The translations under genes and the position numbers were made by a program. A stretch of DNA of 64,000 nt from Panaeolus papilionaceus (Eukaryota > Basidiomycota > Agaricomycetes > Agaricales): NCBI GenBank assembly GCA_015501605.1, contig JADNRZ010000008.1, positions 186,001-250,000 on the forward strand. Reading direction: 5' to 3'. The notes under the pieces are model-generated. The model was not told the DNA's origin. It ran no database searches and saw only the letters and a list, made by a program, of their open reading frames with translations. Positions 12,901 to 25,100 of the stretch are shown here, one piece after another (the first letter of the stretch is position 1; every line of letters starts with the position of its first letter).

Positions 12901-15900
12901 ATGACTTATTTAATAAGTATCCTTGTGTCCCAACATCCAGTGGGATGAAGCTACCGACGGAGTCCTACTTTCCCAATGTCAACATTTTCAAAGACCTGCC
13001 AATTGTCACTTTCCCCTCAGGATTGCTTATAAAAGGGGGGCTAGAAAAGTTGTTACAAGGATTAGGTGTTCGGAAGCACGTGGAGCTGCAATTGATCTTT
13101 ACGAGGTGGGCTTACAAGTTCTATTGGCTGCTCAATACACTTCCAAACACGGATTCAGGATGATCAAGACCAACGAATGGACGATTGCTGAACTTGTCAA
13201 GTACCTAGTCTCCGTCCGAGATTCTCTGTCACCACAAGAAATCGAGCGACTCAAACACACGCCGGCTTTCCCTCAAGAGGAAGGAGGTGATTTGGGTCAA
13301 AAATTGCCGCGATCTATTGCAGGGAATCTGTATGAACCATTGGACGTGTTCCGTTCAATGAAGTTGCCAATCATAGACTGGGGCAAACAGACGAAATGGA
13401 AGGGTTCATCTGATGAAGGTAATTTGTTCACTTCAACATATTGCCGAAGACTAACTCTTGTTTCCAGCCAAGTTTTTGTATGAGATTGGTCTGCGGAGGT
13501 ACCCCCCTTTGAACGATCTCATAGTGCTTTGCTCAAGCGTTGACGTAAATGTAAGCCCTGTCGTACTTTGATGCCATCTGGTTCGCCCTAATTCTAGTAG
13601 ATCCGCACCAACGCTTTGAAGTACCTCATTGATAATATACCCAGCCGGTACCCAGAATATGATCCGTATGACTTCAAGGACGTCAAATTCCTTCCAACCA
13701 GACGTAAGGGAACGCCTTGTCTTGCGACAATCCAGGAGGTTAGATATGAGAACAACTGTAAATGTTCCTAACTAATACTTTCATAGGTTTTCAGCAACTC
13801 AGACTGGGCTGTTTTGGACTTTTTGACACTGGACCAAGCTTACGCTGCTCATGCAACCAAGCTCAAAGTCAAAGAAGCGCCACACACCGGCCAATTGGTG
13901 GATCTGTTGAAATCAAGGCCGCCTTCTTCGGTGAGTGAAGGGACAGCTTGGTTCCAGCTTTTAGCGACCAGAGTTCATGGTATGACATTCCTTTTCAATT
14001 ATTTATCCCGGTCTAAACATTCACAGATTTCAGAAATACCGAGTTAGAAATATTGTCGAAAACGCCCTTCATCCCCATCCAATCACAGAAATCCCCGGCC
14101 GATAAAGTTGCTCAATGGCTCCCGCCTTCTCAGTGTTACCTAAGTGGAGAAACCGATGAATCATTCCACTCGAAACTATTCGTCTTCGTGGATTTTGGAA
14201 CTGCGGGTAATAGCTTTTTAGTAGCATGTGGGACACGAAGCAGACCAAATGTCGAAGAAGTTGCGAAGATCCTACTGGCTGACCCCACAAGGTTTTACCA
14301 GTTGACGGGTGGTTCTGAACAGTGAGCACTATTGTTTGTTGTAATCTCATGCTTCAGGCTTATGTTAACGTCCCCATCTAAGCTTTCTTTCTGAACTTCG
14401 CAACATCGCGGTGAATGTCCGCGCCATACCGTCCGCCACTTTGGAAAGAATGAAGCGGAGTCCCATCTTATTAGCCATACAACGTCGGTTGAAACCGAAC
14501 ACGAAACGAACCGGCAAAGCTACAGATGAGTGGGACGAGGAAGAATGGGATGTGACGATCGAACTAAAGCGCCCATCGGAGATTGTAATTGTTGATGATA
14601 CACAATCCTACCAGGCCTTTGGAACTTCTTTGTCTACGGCACCACAGGAAGATCTCATAGAAGGTGCACACCATCTAAATTCGGCCTTATGAACGATACT
14701 CATCAATAAGCATAGCGCTTTACCTTGAGCTTGGCTCCAAGAGACTTAGTCAAGTGGTCAAAGAACGCTATCAGACATCCAATCCCCAGCCCAACTCTAA
14801 ACTCGCATCCGACACGCGCACTTTGATCCTCGAACGGCTTCCCTTGTTTTTGCATGAGAACACCCATCCGCGCGCAAAGATTCCTTTCAGCTGGTTGACA
14901 TCAGGCAACAATTTCGTTGTCGAGGCCTATGGGAAGGTAGAAATCGAGAAACAGCTGACTTACAACGGGTTGAGTCTATCCAAAAAGCAAGACGCGTCGG
15001 CAGTTGCTTTCCGAGCAAATGCTCGAAGTCCTGTTAAACTCTGTGTGGCAGTTAACACGCAGTTGGATATGTTTGAGTAAGTCACCCCCAGACCAAGACA
15101 AATTTGTTGAGGCTGATGTGACTCTATACAGGGTCGCGACCTCACTCAACCGCTTGATGTTCGATTCTCCGAAAGCGAACGACACACTACTTTTGATGAC
15201 AATTCTTTCCACCGACTTGAAGTCATTGAAACGAAGGGGGTACAATGGTGAGTCCGAGATAGACCGCGGGAGAAGAAGACTCAACGAGATGGTTACAGTC
15301 GACAGAATCATAAGGCAGCAAAAGGAGACAAGACTAGCCGCAGAGGCTGAACTGAAGAAGTCGAGAGAGCCAGGACCTGCACTACCAGGGTCATTCAACA
15401 CCCCTGTAGATCTAGACCACTTGCATGCCCATAAATCATCACCACCTGTACCTGAAAAACCCATCACTTCAGCATTCACGAATCCCTTCATGAACCTACG
15501 AAAGAAAATAGGAATGACAGGGACTTCTAATCATCCAGATCACCTTGAAGCAGAAAGAAAACCGCCTCTTCCTCATGATAGCCGACCTGGCAGCCCGCCG
15601 AACCATCTTCCAGGATCTGTTCCAGGCGGCTTCCCTAATCCTAGTCAACCTCATCACCGTTCCAATGATGGTGAAGTGACACCCAAGAGCAATATCTGTA
15701 TGTGAACGATTTTCGTGCATGTGTCGGTGCTGATGACAATATTACCATTTAGTGAGAAACATCGACATGGCCATCGACTCTTGCAAACCCGAGTCAGGAG
15801 GTGTTTTACGGAACCGGGAACACATGCAACAGATTCGGGAGACATTAGAAGAAGGGTATTGTGATATCTCAGGGCGTAAGGGTGACTTGCACATGATCGG

Positions 15901-16546
15901 TAGAGATAGACAATATACACCATGTCACCATGAAAGCTCACCTACCTTATTCTAGGTCAAATGGGGCCCATCAAAATATATCTTTCGGAGGGTAAGAGGG
16001 AGCGACTATTATAACTTTGAAGTTGCTGACATTGCTGACATATTTCGACAGAAATACCACCAGACCAATCTGCGTCATTCTTACGATCCAAACACGACCC
16101 CATTGCCAGATTCATTCACGTTATGACGATCATGGCCGACATCTACTCTCTTCCCCTTACAAGCCTTCACATCTTTTATGATTTGAAGGGCGGAATTATC
16201 GCATTCAACCGCAATGGAAGTATTTTCTTGAACCTCCGATATTTCGAAGCATGGCGTAAGTCTCGGTTTCCATCTGTTAGACGTATTACAATTGAACTTT
16301 GAATTCAGACGACTCAGATGTAAAGAATGGGATTCTCGAAGGAGCATACACATCATGGTATGATTATTTATGTGAAAATGTTAAATCGCCGCTTTCCATA
16401 TTAAAAAAATTTGCAGGTACTTCACATTGGCTCATGAGATTGCACACAATCTAGTGCAGCCACACAACTCTGAGCACGAGTTTTACTTCTCAGCTATTTG
16501 TGAAAAGTTTATGATTCCATTGAGTCGATTACTAACAGCAAAGTAG
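9941..16546 (+). CDS. Giant Hsp90/sacsin-type ATPase protein with DUF3684-like body and C-terminal HExxH motif
   Basis: This is a conserved fungal family of unknown function. The first exon MNIPKGAL joins across an intron to WETGHDETVEVNQRALIDKV, which fixes the start. A GHKL ATPase fold follows: N-box ELLQNSDDA, then WIFRNNGIVFRDEDWSRL, then the glycine-rich lid IGAFGVG/FYSLFSVTEE across an intron. The long middle matches what I recall of DUF3684 proteins, including ELQLIFTRMIKTNEWTIAEL and YLVSVRDSLSPQEIERL. A Pro-rich linker lies near 15420-15680. The last three exons encode a compact domain ending YFTLAHEIAHNLVQPHNSEH, a possible zinc-protease site. About twenty short introns are needed; an apparent frame break near 13107 is resolved by one ending at 13158. 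Predicted length is about 1,800 residues. The exon chain is well supported, while the biochemical role is unknown. Confidence 0.8.
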
Positions 16547-16920
16547 TTGTAGATAAGGATGTGATTTTGTGTTTTCGTTCACAGTTTAGTCTAAATCGTT
16601 TAATATCACGTGATTATACACGGGAAAAGGGTATTGATTTAGTTTTAGCTTGAAATTGTTCCAGCCATTAAGAGATTGACAAAACCTTCTGAGCAACTGC
16701 TAATGTCACGCAAGCCTTGTTTCAAGACTCCCATACCCTTCCGTCCACCTCGCGACTGTAATCCTCTATAGCATAGCTACTTGACAAAATCTTCTTATCG
16801 AATATTGCAAGTCCATGTCCTTTACTGTCTCGCCCTTCCTGCTCACACCCCGGTTTAGTTAATCATTACTCTTAAGAGTGTCAACCACATCTACTAGACT
16901 TATCTAGGGTCGTAGCAAAG
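16547..16920. other. Intergenic, 374 bp
   Basis: This interval lies between the ATPase gene stop and the next start. It contains the palindrome ATCACGTGAT around 16605-16614, an E-box core of unknown relevance. No gene is seen. Confidence 0.5.
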
Positions 16921-17802
16921 ATGACTTCCAAAGTTCGACGAAAACCGCAGTTCACATACAAATCCCCATTACCTGGGGATAACACATTCTTTACAATGTC
17001 TATGGCCTATAGCCGTACAGCATCTACCTCAACCACTGCCACCACCACATCATCGCCAAAACTCAAGCGCACCACATCTTCCACGTCAGATTTTAGTGAA
17101 GGTCGTCATGAACATACCTCATTCAAATACAACTTTACTCCTTCTCTTCCTCTCTTCCATCCTTTAGGGCGTCTGGCTATGTCCCTCCCACCATTGGATG
17201 CCGCACTATACGGCCTACCGGTAATCCAATTCCCTGAAGAAATCGAAAAACCATATGCAGCATCCAAGTCATCTCCACCGAAAGCTAACGATGAAGATAA
17301 CGATACCCCAGTGCCCACCGTCAGTTCGATAGCTGCCGTCGCTGCTCGTGAAGCCAAAGAGAGACCAAGCCCTCGCAAGAGGCGTAATAATGGAGGGAAG
17401 AGGAAGCGGAAAGATGCTGAAGATGGAGACGGGACATACCCAGCTAAGCGTACTCGAGCTCCGCGAGGTACGCATGGACTTGTAGGAGACGATGATTCTG
17501 CTTTGGAGAGTGTTGTTGAAGCGGCAATACCGGAATCGTACTCGGATCTCGCAGAGAGTATAGCACGACGAACGACACGTTCGAATGTGAAGATCAATAA
17601 ACGACAAAGTTCTTCAGGTAGTGACACTGCTTCGGTGACAGGGACTCCTGCAAATGGTGTTGTGGGGCCAGCTGTTGAAGATGTAGCACAGACTGACCCC
17701 CCCAACCCCGAACCCAAAATCGATACTCCAAAAGGAAGGACTGGTGCCGATGCAGATGAGCGTGAGGAAGGAGAATTGAGTGAGGATGGGGCTAATTCTT
17801 AA
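16921..17802 (+). CDS. Orphan basic/acidic protein, probably nuclear
   Basis: This is a single open frame of 293 codons with no intron required. I do not recognise a family. The N-terminal third is Ser/Thr-rich. It is followed by SLPLFHPLGRLAMSLPPLDA and AALYGLPVIQFP, the most ordered-looking and probably conserved part. The centre carries a strongly basic cluster (PRKRRNNGGKRKRK, then PAKRTRAPRG), which looks like a bipartite nuclear localisation signal. The C-terminus is acidic and ends DEREEGELSEDGANS, a type of motif common in RNA- and chromatin-associated proteins. Codon use is like its neighbours. It stands alone between the giant ATPase gene and a 1.4 kb gap. Nuclear location is inference from composition only. 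Confidence 0.7.
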   Translation: MTSKVRRKPQFTYKSPLPGDNTFFTMSMAYSRTASTSTTATTTSSPKLKRTTSSTSDFSEGRHEHTSFKYNFTPSLPLFHPLGRLAMSLPPLDAALYGLPVIQFPEEIEKPYAASKSSPPKANDEDNDTPVPTVSSIAAVAAREAKERPSPRKRRNNGGKRKRKDAEDGDGTYPAKRTRAPRGTHGLVGDDDSALESVVEAAIPESYSDLAESIARRTTRSNVKINKRQSSSGSDTASVTGTPANGVVGPAVEDVAQTDPPNPEPKIDTPKGRTGADADEREEGELSEDGANS

Positions 17803-19199
17803 ATGTTAGAATGTAAAACCTCCATTGACTATAAGTTTATTATTAAGTGTACACACCTCTGTATGTATGTACATCCTGATGTACCTCTGTAGCATGTTGA
17901 CTGTTCTTTATTATTAAAAAAAAGTTGTTTTTCTCAAATATCTGAAGGGAGTTATTATCACTTGCCTTGTTATCATTGGTTGAAGATTATGCAGGTTGGC
18001 TGAGTTTGAATTTTGTGGGAATTTTGTTAAATTGTTATATATACTTTCAGATTTCTAGCAGTCGGGTCAAGGAGTAGGAGCATAGATAAAATAATCTCGA
18101 AGCTGACATGTTTATACCCTGGAGCCCAGGAATACACTGACAAAATCTCAAATGAGAACTCTTGCCATGATCCCGTGTCAGAGGGGAATAAATAAAGCTA
18201 AACACGGTTACACGCTGGGTAACAAACTAACGTTCATGACGTTCATAGTTAGGTACTCATCTAACACGCCGCTCCGTTCCTTCAACGCTCTCTCACTTGA
18301 ATTTAACATGTGAATTTTGACTGGTTAAACTTATCAAGTCTTCTGATCCACACAACAACCGCTCTCGGTGGAAAATCTCGTCATGTCTCAGTCTGCACAG
18401 CAGCCTAGCTTTCGGTCTCTTCTGATCATTGATTTCTACTACCAAAAGTTACTCCGACAATAGAAGGGTACGTTGGTTTCAAAATTCAAGGCCCCGTTCA
18501 CACTCAGCTCCCATGAAAATTGTCAACCAGTTTTCTTTCTTCCTTTTTTCTCTCTTTGCACCTTCTTTTCCCTTTTGCCCATGCAAAAATACTGTTGATA
18601 AATCAATTTTTGTAGGTGACTACTTTGGCTTCAAGTCGCGGCAAACTTGATTCACCCGACAAACAAAAAAGAAAAGAAAAAAGTAGAAGACAGTTTTTTC
18701 AAACATTTCAGATTCGCCTAGGGTCACACAAACTGGTATGATGATCTGAGCCCTGGGGCGCCGCCTTTCTCATTCGATTCGACTGTTAAACAAATCTTAA
18801 TGAATTGCACATATCGAACCCCACGGGGCCCCACGCATAACAGTAAGCTTGATGTCGGTTGATTTCTCAAATGGCGAATCACATAAAACCCCTGCGCCTA
18901 AAGGTATCTCGTGATCAATCCTCCCTCTGGGAATGGATAGAAATAGATCCAGTGACATTTTTAAACGACGGGAAGATGGTTAGTTCTTGAAGGAGCCATG
19001 TGCTATGCTTCTCCATCTACGATCCAATCTCGCAACCCTGTTGTCCCCTGTGTTCACTTGCTCACTCTGGATTCCAGAATCCTAACCACTCGGCTATGCA
19101 TTCTTATACCAGACGCGGGGGACTTAAATCCTTTCTCGCCGTGTATTTTTCCTCCTCCTTCGCGTTGGACACTGTCCACCAGGCCCATTGACCGTGAAC
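17803..19199. other. Gene-poor stretch, 1.4 kb
   Basis: I see no convincing gene here. A pyrimidine-rich tract lies around 18530-18580. A 26-codon ATG frame starts at 18383. A tRNA-like but non-foldable sequence lies on the minus strand around 19020-19108. The right end should be the promoter of the DUF3712 gene. Confidence 0.45.
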
Positions 19200-22100
19200 A
19201 TGGAGTATACACACCATGCAAGGCGCAGTAGTGGCGTCTACGATTCAGGTAACAATGGGAGCTTCGATTCCGCTGCTTCCTTGAGAGGTATGTTTCAGCT
19301 TACCTATACTTCGAGCTACGAGGGGAATTCATCTTTACTCCTACAGAACACGCGGCTTACCCAGCTGGGGTGGCCTCGACGACTGCGGCGGGTATCAGCC
19401 CTCGAGCTTATGGTGAAGCAAAGCCGACCGGGGCCGTCAGTGGTTGGGCAGACCAGGATGCGCCTCCATCGGACGTGCCCCCTCCGCCAAAGCAACCATT
19501 CTACAAGAAACGATGGTTCATCATATCCCAAATTATTCTCATCCCCCTTGCTATCGCGTTGCTTTTTATCCTGCTGTTCCCTGTCGTTCGAGCCATCGTT
19601 GCTCTCGTCGTGAAAAGAACCAATCTCTCTGTGGACATCGCCAATATTACATTTCCCCAAAATAACACGTATGTTTCCCAAACCTGGTGCGCTCCCTGTT
19701 GCTCATATTATGAAATAGATTCGAGTTGGCATTGCAAGGAAATGTAAGTAGCATCGACACCTTCCCACCGAGTTGCGCTGAAGTTGGCGCAGGTTTTCAA
19801 CACTGGAATTATTTCTGCCAAAATCGAGTTCACCAAGCCTACTGATATCGATTGGGTGGAACCCGATGGAACACAAACCCGTCTAGGTAGCATGGTCCTT
19901 CAAACCTTGAATGCTAAGCACAAGCGTGCCGTCATCAACCAGACCGTGACGTTCGACATTACGGACGAGGCGGCCTTTGGTCGCTTCTCGTCGTACTTGA
20001 TCACATCACCAAATTTCACTTGGCATCTGCGTAGTGAGGACCTTCGAGTACAAGCGCTCAAGTTTCCCGTCTCGAAGGGCATCACATTTGACAAAAGCCT
20101 CACTTTAAATGGCGCGTCATCTGGATATATTGTTCACGACCCTAGACTGACCTCCGACCAGGTTTTAATAACTTTGATGGGAATGTTGTTCTAAAGGATT
20201 TCCAGCTTCCAAGCGATAACCCCGCAGGTGGAATCAACTTTGTTGCCGTGACGGAGTTAAACAATCCCAGGTTCGTGTCTGCATACTCGACATCAACAGA
20301 GTCTGACAATGGAACGCGATTTTTAGCCCATTTTCGCTTGACCTTGGAACCGTTGTGTTCGAGCTTTCATACAAGAATGTGTCCCTGGGTATTGGAACTG
20401 GTACGAATACCGTCATTGTAAGTATCTCCGTTTTTCTGCACAAAGAAAGTCGATACACTAAGTCGTTTAGAAACCTGGCAGCAATGATATCACCCTCTCT
20501 GGCACTTTGGAACCACACACAAGCGCATCCGACCTCGTTGTCATTTCCGAACTCTTCACCAATTACCTTAACGGGGACTCCTCGCCTGTTATCGCCAAAG
20601 GCCAGTCAACTCTTCAACCCGATGGCGTTGCTATCTCGTGGTTGTCCCAAGGGTTGCAAGATTTATCCCTCAATGTACCGTTCAAAGCGCCTGGGACTAT
20701 TGCACCAATCAAGACCATCACGATCGGGGAACTAGCATTGCAATTCGATGAACAACAGCCATGGGCTCCTCAAGCGGAAAGTAACTCGGTTCAGGCTTCT
20801 CTTGGTGAGTGACATCAACTTGAACCGTGACTGTGGCGGCGCTGATCCTTCACACAGAGCTTCCATTCGGCTTTGGACTCGAAATCGGGCAAATCCAAAA
20901 TGACTTCGTAATTACCACCCAAGATGGAAATCCAGTAGCCGGTCTTTCGACGGTAGGCGCAACACGTCGATGTCGGGATAAACAGCTCATAAAAATAAAT
21001 TTAGCCCCTCGGTGCTTCGACTTCTTCCATCACAGTTAACGGACCTACGGATACGACTGGAACGATAAATATTACCATTGCAGACACCAGGCTAAACTCC
21101 CCCGATTCACAGCACGCAACCTTTGCTGCATTTAGTGAGTCTTTTGCCTGAATTATTGAGAAACATATGCTGATTATAGCATGAAGACGAACAGCTAACT
21201 CTGGCGGATATCGCGCAATTCAGGTTGGAAGGACAAGCTCAGGCCATTGCGAATACAAGTATCGGTCAAATTACACTTGACGCCATCAAAGTCAATGTCT
21301 CGACGTCTCTCAATGGATTGCAAGGACTCAAAGGCATGACCACGATCAACAGTGTTGATGTCACGGGAGGATCAACCACAGCCATCAACCTTGGAATCGA
21401 CGGTCAGTTCATTGCCAGAATCATACTTCGATGTCGCTTACCTGATCCCCTGTAGTTACGATCCACAACCCTTCAAGTTTGAAGTTATCTACCGGAGATC
21501 TTAGTAAGAAATTTTGGTTCGGATAGTCTTTCGAACTATTCTGAAAATGCGAATTTACTTTAGCATTGCAACTGGCTCGTGATGGCGTCGTTCTCGGAAC
21601 CACATTGTTGCCAAACCTCACACTTGCTGTTGGGAACAACACAATTGCCGCGACATCCGCGTTTGAAGCCAACAACAGTCCACAAGGTATCCAAACGCTC
21701 AACGACTTTATCAGCAAAAAGGGTAACGTAATTCTAGTTGAAAAACTGAAGACCGCACTAACTATTTTTCTCCAGACGTTCAGCTCACCATCTCGGGATT
21801 CAATGGGAGCACCAATATCCCATCTCTTTCACAGGCGTTCTCGGCCCTCTCTCTTGATGTCGTCCTTCCTGCTCTGAAGACGAATCTCCTCAACTCGGCT
21901 GCCCTCACGAGTGAGTACGATATCTACAACCTGATAATCAATCTAAGTCCTGCTTTAGTTTTGCCAACTACCGGAAAGGAGAACAATATCAGTCATGTAA
22001 CTGTCTCGCTCGACAACCCTTTCAGTGCACCGCTTGAAATCACGAAAGTGTCTTCCACTGTTTCGGCCTTCGGCATCTCTCTTGGAACGATTGACCAGGA

Positions 22101-25100
22101 GACGAGCTTCCGTAGTGCTCCCAATTCCACAACGAAGTCACCTGAGCTGAACTTGAACATGAACTTTGATCCCGATGCCCTCTTCACAGTCACTCGCGCG
22201 CTTGCCGTCGAGGCTGGGTTGGATGCTGCACCTTTGGACGCCATTGTTCAACTCGGAGGATTCCATTATTTGTCTACGACCAACGCGCCTGTGCCCTCAA
22301 AGCGCCAGGCCAACCTTTTCAAGTAAGTCGTTCGAGACCGCTGGCGAGAAGTGTGCTTAATACCTACGCGTTTCCAACAGTGGCTTTGACTTGACGAAAT
22401 TCGTGGGCACTGCTTTCAAGAAACTAGCATCGGATGTTCAGCTTTCCACGGATGTTACCATTGGTATGACTCTGTCCTTTCCTGTCAGAAGATTTAGCTG
22501 ATTGAACCCCCACTACCGGCAGGTGACTACAAGACCACCCTTACCTTCTCACAGGATGGCTTGCCAACCGCTACAGATGATAGTCTTAATCTTATTCTTC
22601 CTATTCTCGCCCAACCCATTGTCCAGAAGATTGTAGGGGGCTCAACGCTCGGGTACGTGGTCCGCCTTGTAGTATCAATTTGAGATGTTCATTTTTTTAT
22701 AGGCTTGATACTGTGTTGATTATCGATCCGGCGCAGAATTCTTTCAGTAGGGTTTTTGTGATAGTGCATTGACCATCGACTAACTGTTTTCAGATACCCA
22801 ATTAAAGGGGAGCATCACCAATGCAGGACCTTGTGAGTAATTTATCAATTTAAATAGATGATTTCTCATATACTTTTAATAGTCGACGCTACTATTTCGT
22901 TCCCGTCAGGTCTTACCATCTCATGGCAAGGTAAACCGCTAGGGAAAGTTTCGATGAAGGACCTTCAGGTTGTTGGAGATGTTGGTGGAGCCATCGACGC
23001 AGAATCTACGTTCGAAGTGGTCGATGTCGGTCACCTTACTGACTTCACAAAGGTAAGTCTTGCCTGATTTGGTCATCGACTCTGTATTGATTAAATTTAG
23101 GCTCTGCTTACTGATGAATCTTTCGATTGGGAGATTTCTGGGGATAACTTGACTGGTAAGTTGTTTTCGATGCTTCTGACGCGAAACCTGTTCTAATTTT
23201 ATCTACAGTCAATGCTCTCGGCATCTCTGTTCCCGGAATCGCATTCCCAAGTCGCTCCGTTACTCTCAAGGGTTTCAACGGCTTGAAGGGAGGAGTGAAA
23301 ATCCAGAGCTTCGATCTTCCATCGAATGATCCCGCTGGAGGAATCCGTCTGACGTTGGAAACTACGGCAACGAATGTAAGTTCTTGTCGGGTCCCGTCTG
23401 ACACCATTTATTCTGACCAGTCATGAACAGCCCTCGCAAGTAGGAATTCAACTGAGTTCCCTCGGGTTCAACAGTTTCGCCGGAGATGTTATGATTGCAC
23501 CTGTCTCCAGCACCGGACCTGTGACTCTCGCGCCTGGTGCCACATCTCAATTGTCACTGGCAGGTCGCCTTATCCCACAAACCTCTGATGCTGGTCTTGC
23601 CACTGTATCACAAATCTTTAACAACTTTGTGCAAGGAAAGGATAGCGATGTCGTCGTCCAAGGAGCCAGCGCAGGATCGGGAGATGTACGCTCATCTTGT
23701 TAATTTGTGTGCGCAGCTGACATTTATTTGTTTTTCAGGTCACTTGGCTGAACGAAGGTATCAAGGCATTGAGTATTGCCACAGTCTTGCCCAATCAAGG
23801 ACCTCAGAACCTCATCAAATCAATTACGCTGAATGAGCTGTCGTTGATTTTCTCCGAGCAGAGCCCGTTCTCCCCGATGGCAGGAAGTAAATCTACGGAT
23901 GCCGCATTCACATTGCCGTTCGGTTTCCCGCTTGACATTTCAGCACTGGAGCAAACCATCACTATCAATGTCGGTGGTAACGATATTGCACAATTGGCCA
24001 TTCCCAAAGGACCGAGTAGCACTGATGTAGAGGCTCGAGTCATCCATCTCACCTTCACAGATGTTCCATTCGCCGTCTTTGGTCAATCACATTCGGCATT
24101 CGAGAGCTTCGTTGCAGCCACAACTGTGGGCTCGTCTGAGTCACTCAGGCTACGTGGTTCTGCTAACGCCGATGCGAAGACTGCTGTCGGAACTCTTGCA
24201 CTGACCAACATTAACTTTGACGTCAACAGCGAGATTGCTGGTCTTCAGGGCTTGAATGCTCGTCCAGTGACTGTCAGCGATCTTGACGTTAATCATGGTT
24301 TCCCCGATTTCCTGCTCATCAAGGTCAACAGTGCTTTGTTTAATCCCAGCAACCTTACGATTGGCACTGGAGACGTATCGTTTGGACTTCAATTCCAAGA
24401 TCAAGTCATTGGTTCCGCGGATATATCCAACCTAGTCATCCTTCCGGGAAATGCCTCGTATCCCATCGACGTGCACTTTGCCCCCAAAGGCGGAGCACAA
24501 GCCGCTGGGTCAGCTTTACTCCAAAACTTTTTGCAAGGTGTCGATGCTGCTACCACTATCACAGGCTCGACAGGCTCCACTTCGATCGAATCCCTTCAAG
24601 ATGCCTTGGCTCAAATTCGACTTACACCTGTCACCATCCCTGGTTTGAAAGCGAACCTGATTAAGAGCGCGTCCCTCGTCTTCCCACCAAACATTGTCAG
24701 CACTGGGGTTGCTCAGACCTCTTTCATCCTCTCCAACCCCTTCACTGCTAGCATTAACTTGTTGAGACTGGGGGCGACTGCATCGTTCCATGGTGTTACT
24801 CTTGGAACTATTCCTAGCACCGATGCTTCCGCTCACCCAATTCGCGCAGAAGGACACAGCGATGTGACATCTCCTGGGTTACCTCTCAATTTCAATCTGG
24901 AGCCCACCGCGATTATACAGCTCTTACTTGCTACATCGGCTCAGAACAATGTCAGTTTAGGCCCGCTCGCCGCTTTGTTCCAGTTCATCCTTCAAAACCC
25001 AGGCTTCAAGCCTCCAGTCACCACTACTGTCGACACACAGGCGCCAACGTGTGTCAGTGGTCAACAGTTTGACGCTGCAGGCGCAATTTTGAAGTCCCTC

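Noticed and set aside
12923..13483. Possible frameshift in the giant ATPase gene where two frames overlap
   Set aside because: A GT..AG intron from about 13107 to 13158 joins IFTR to MIKTNEWTIAEL in the family-typical way, so no frameshift is needed.
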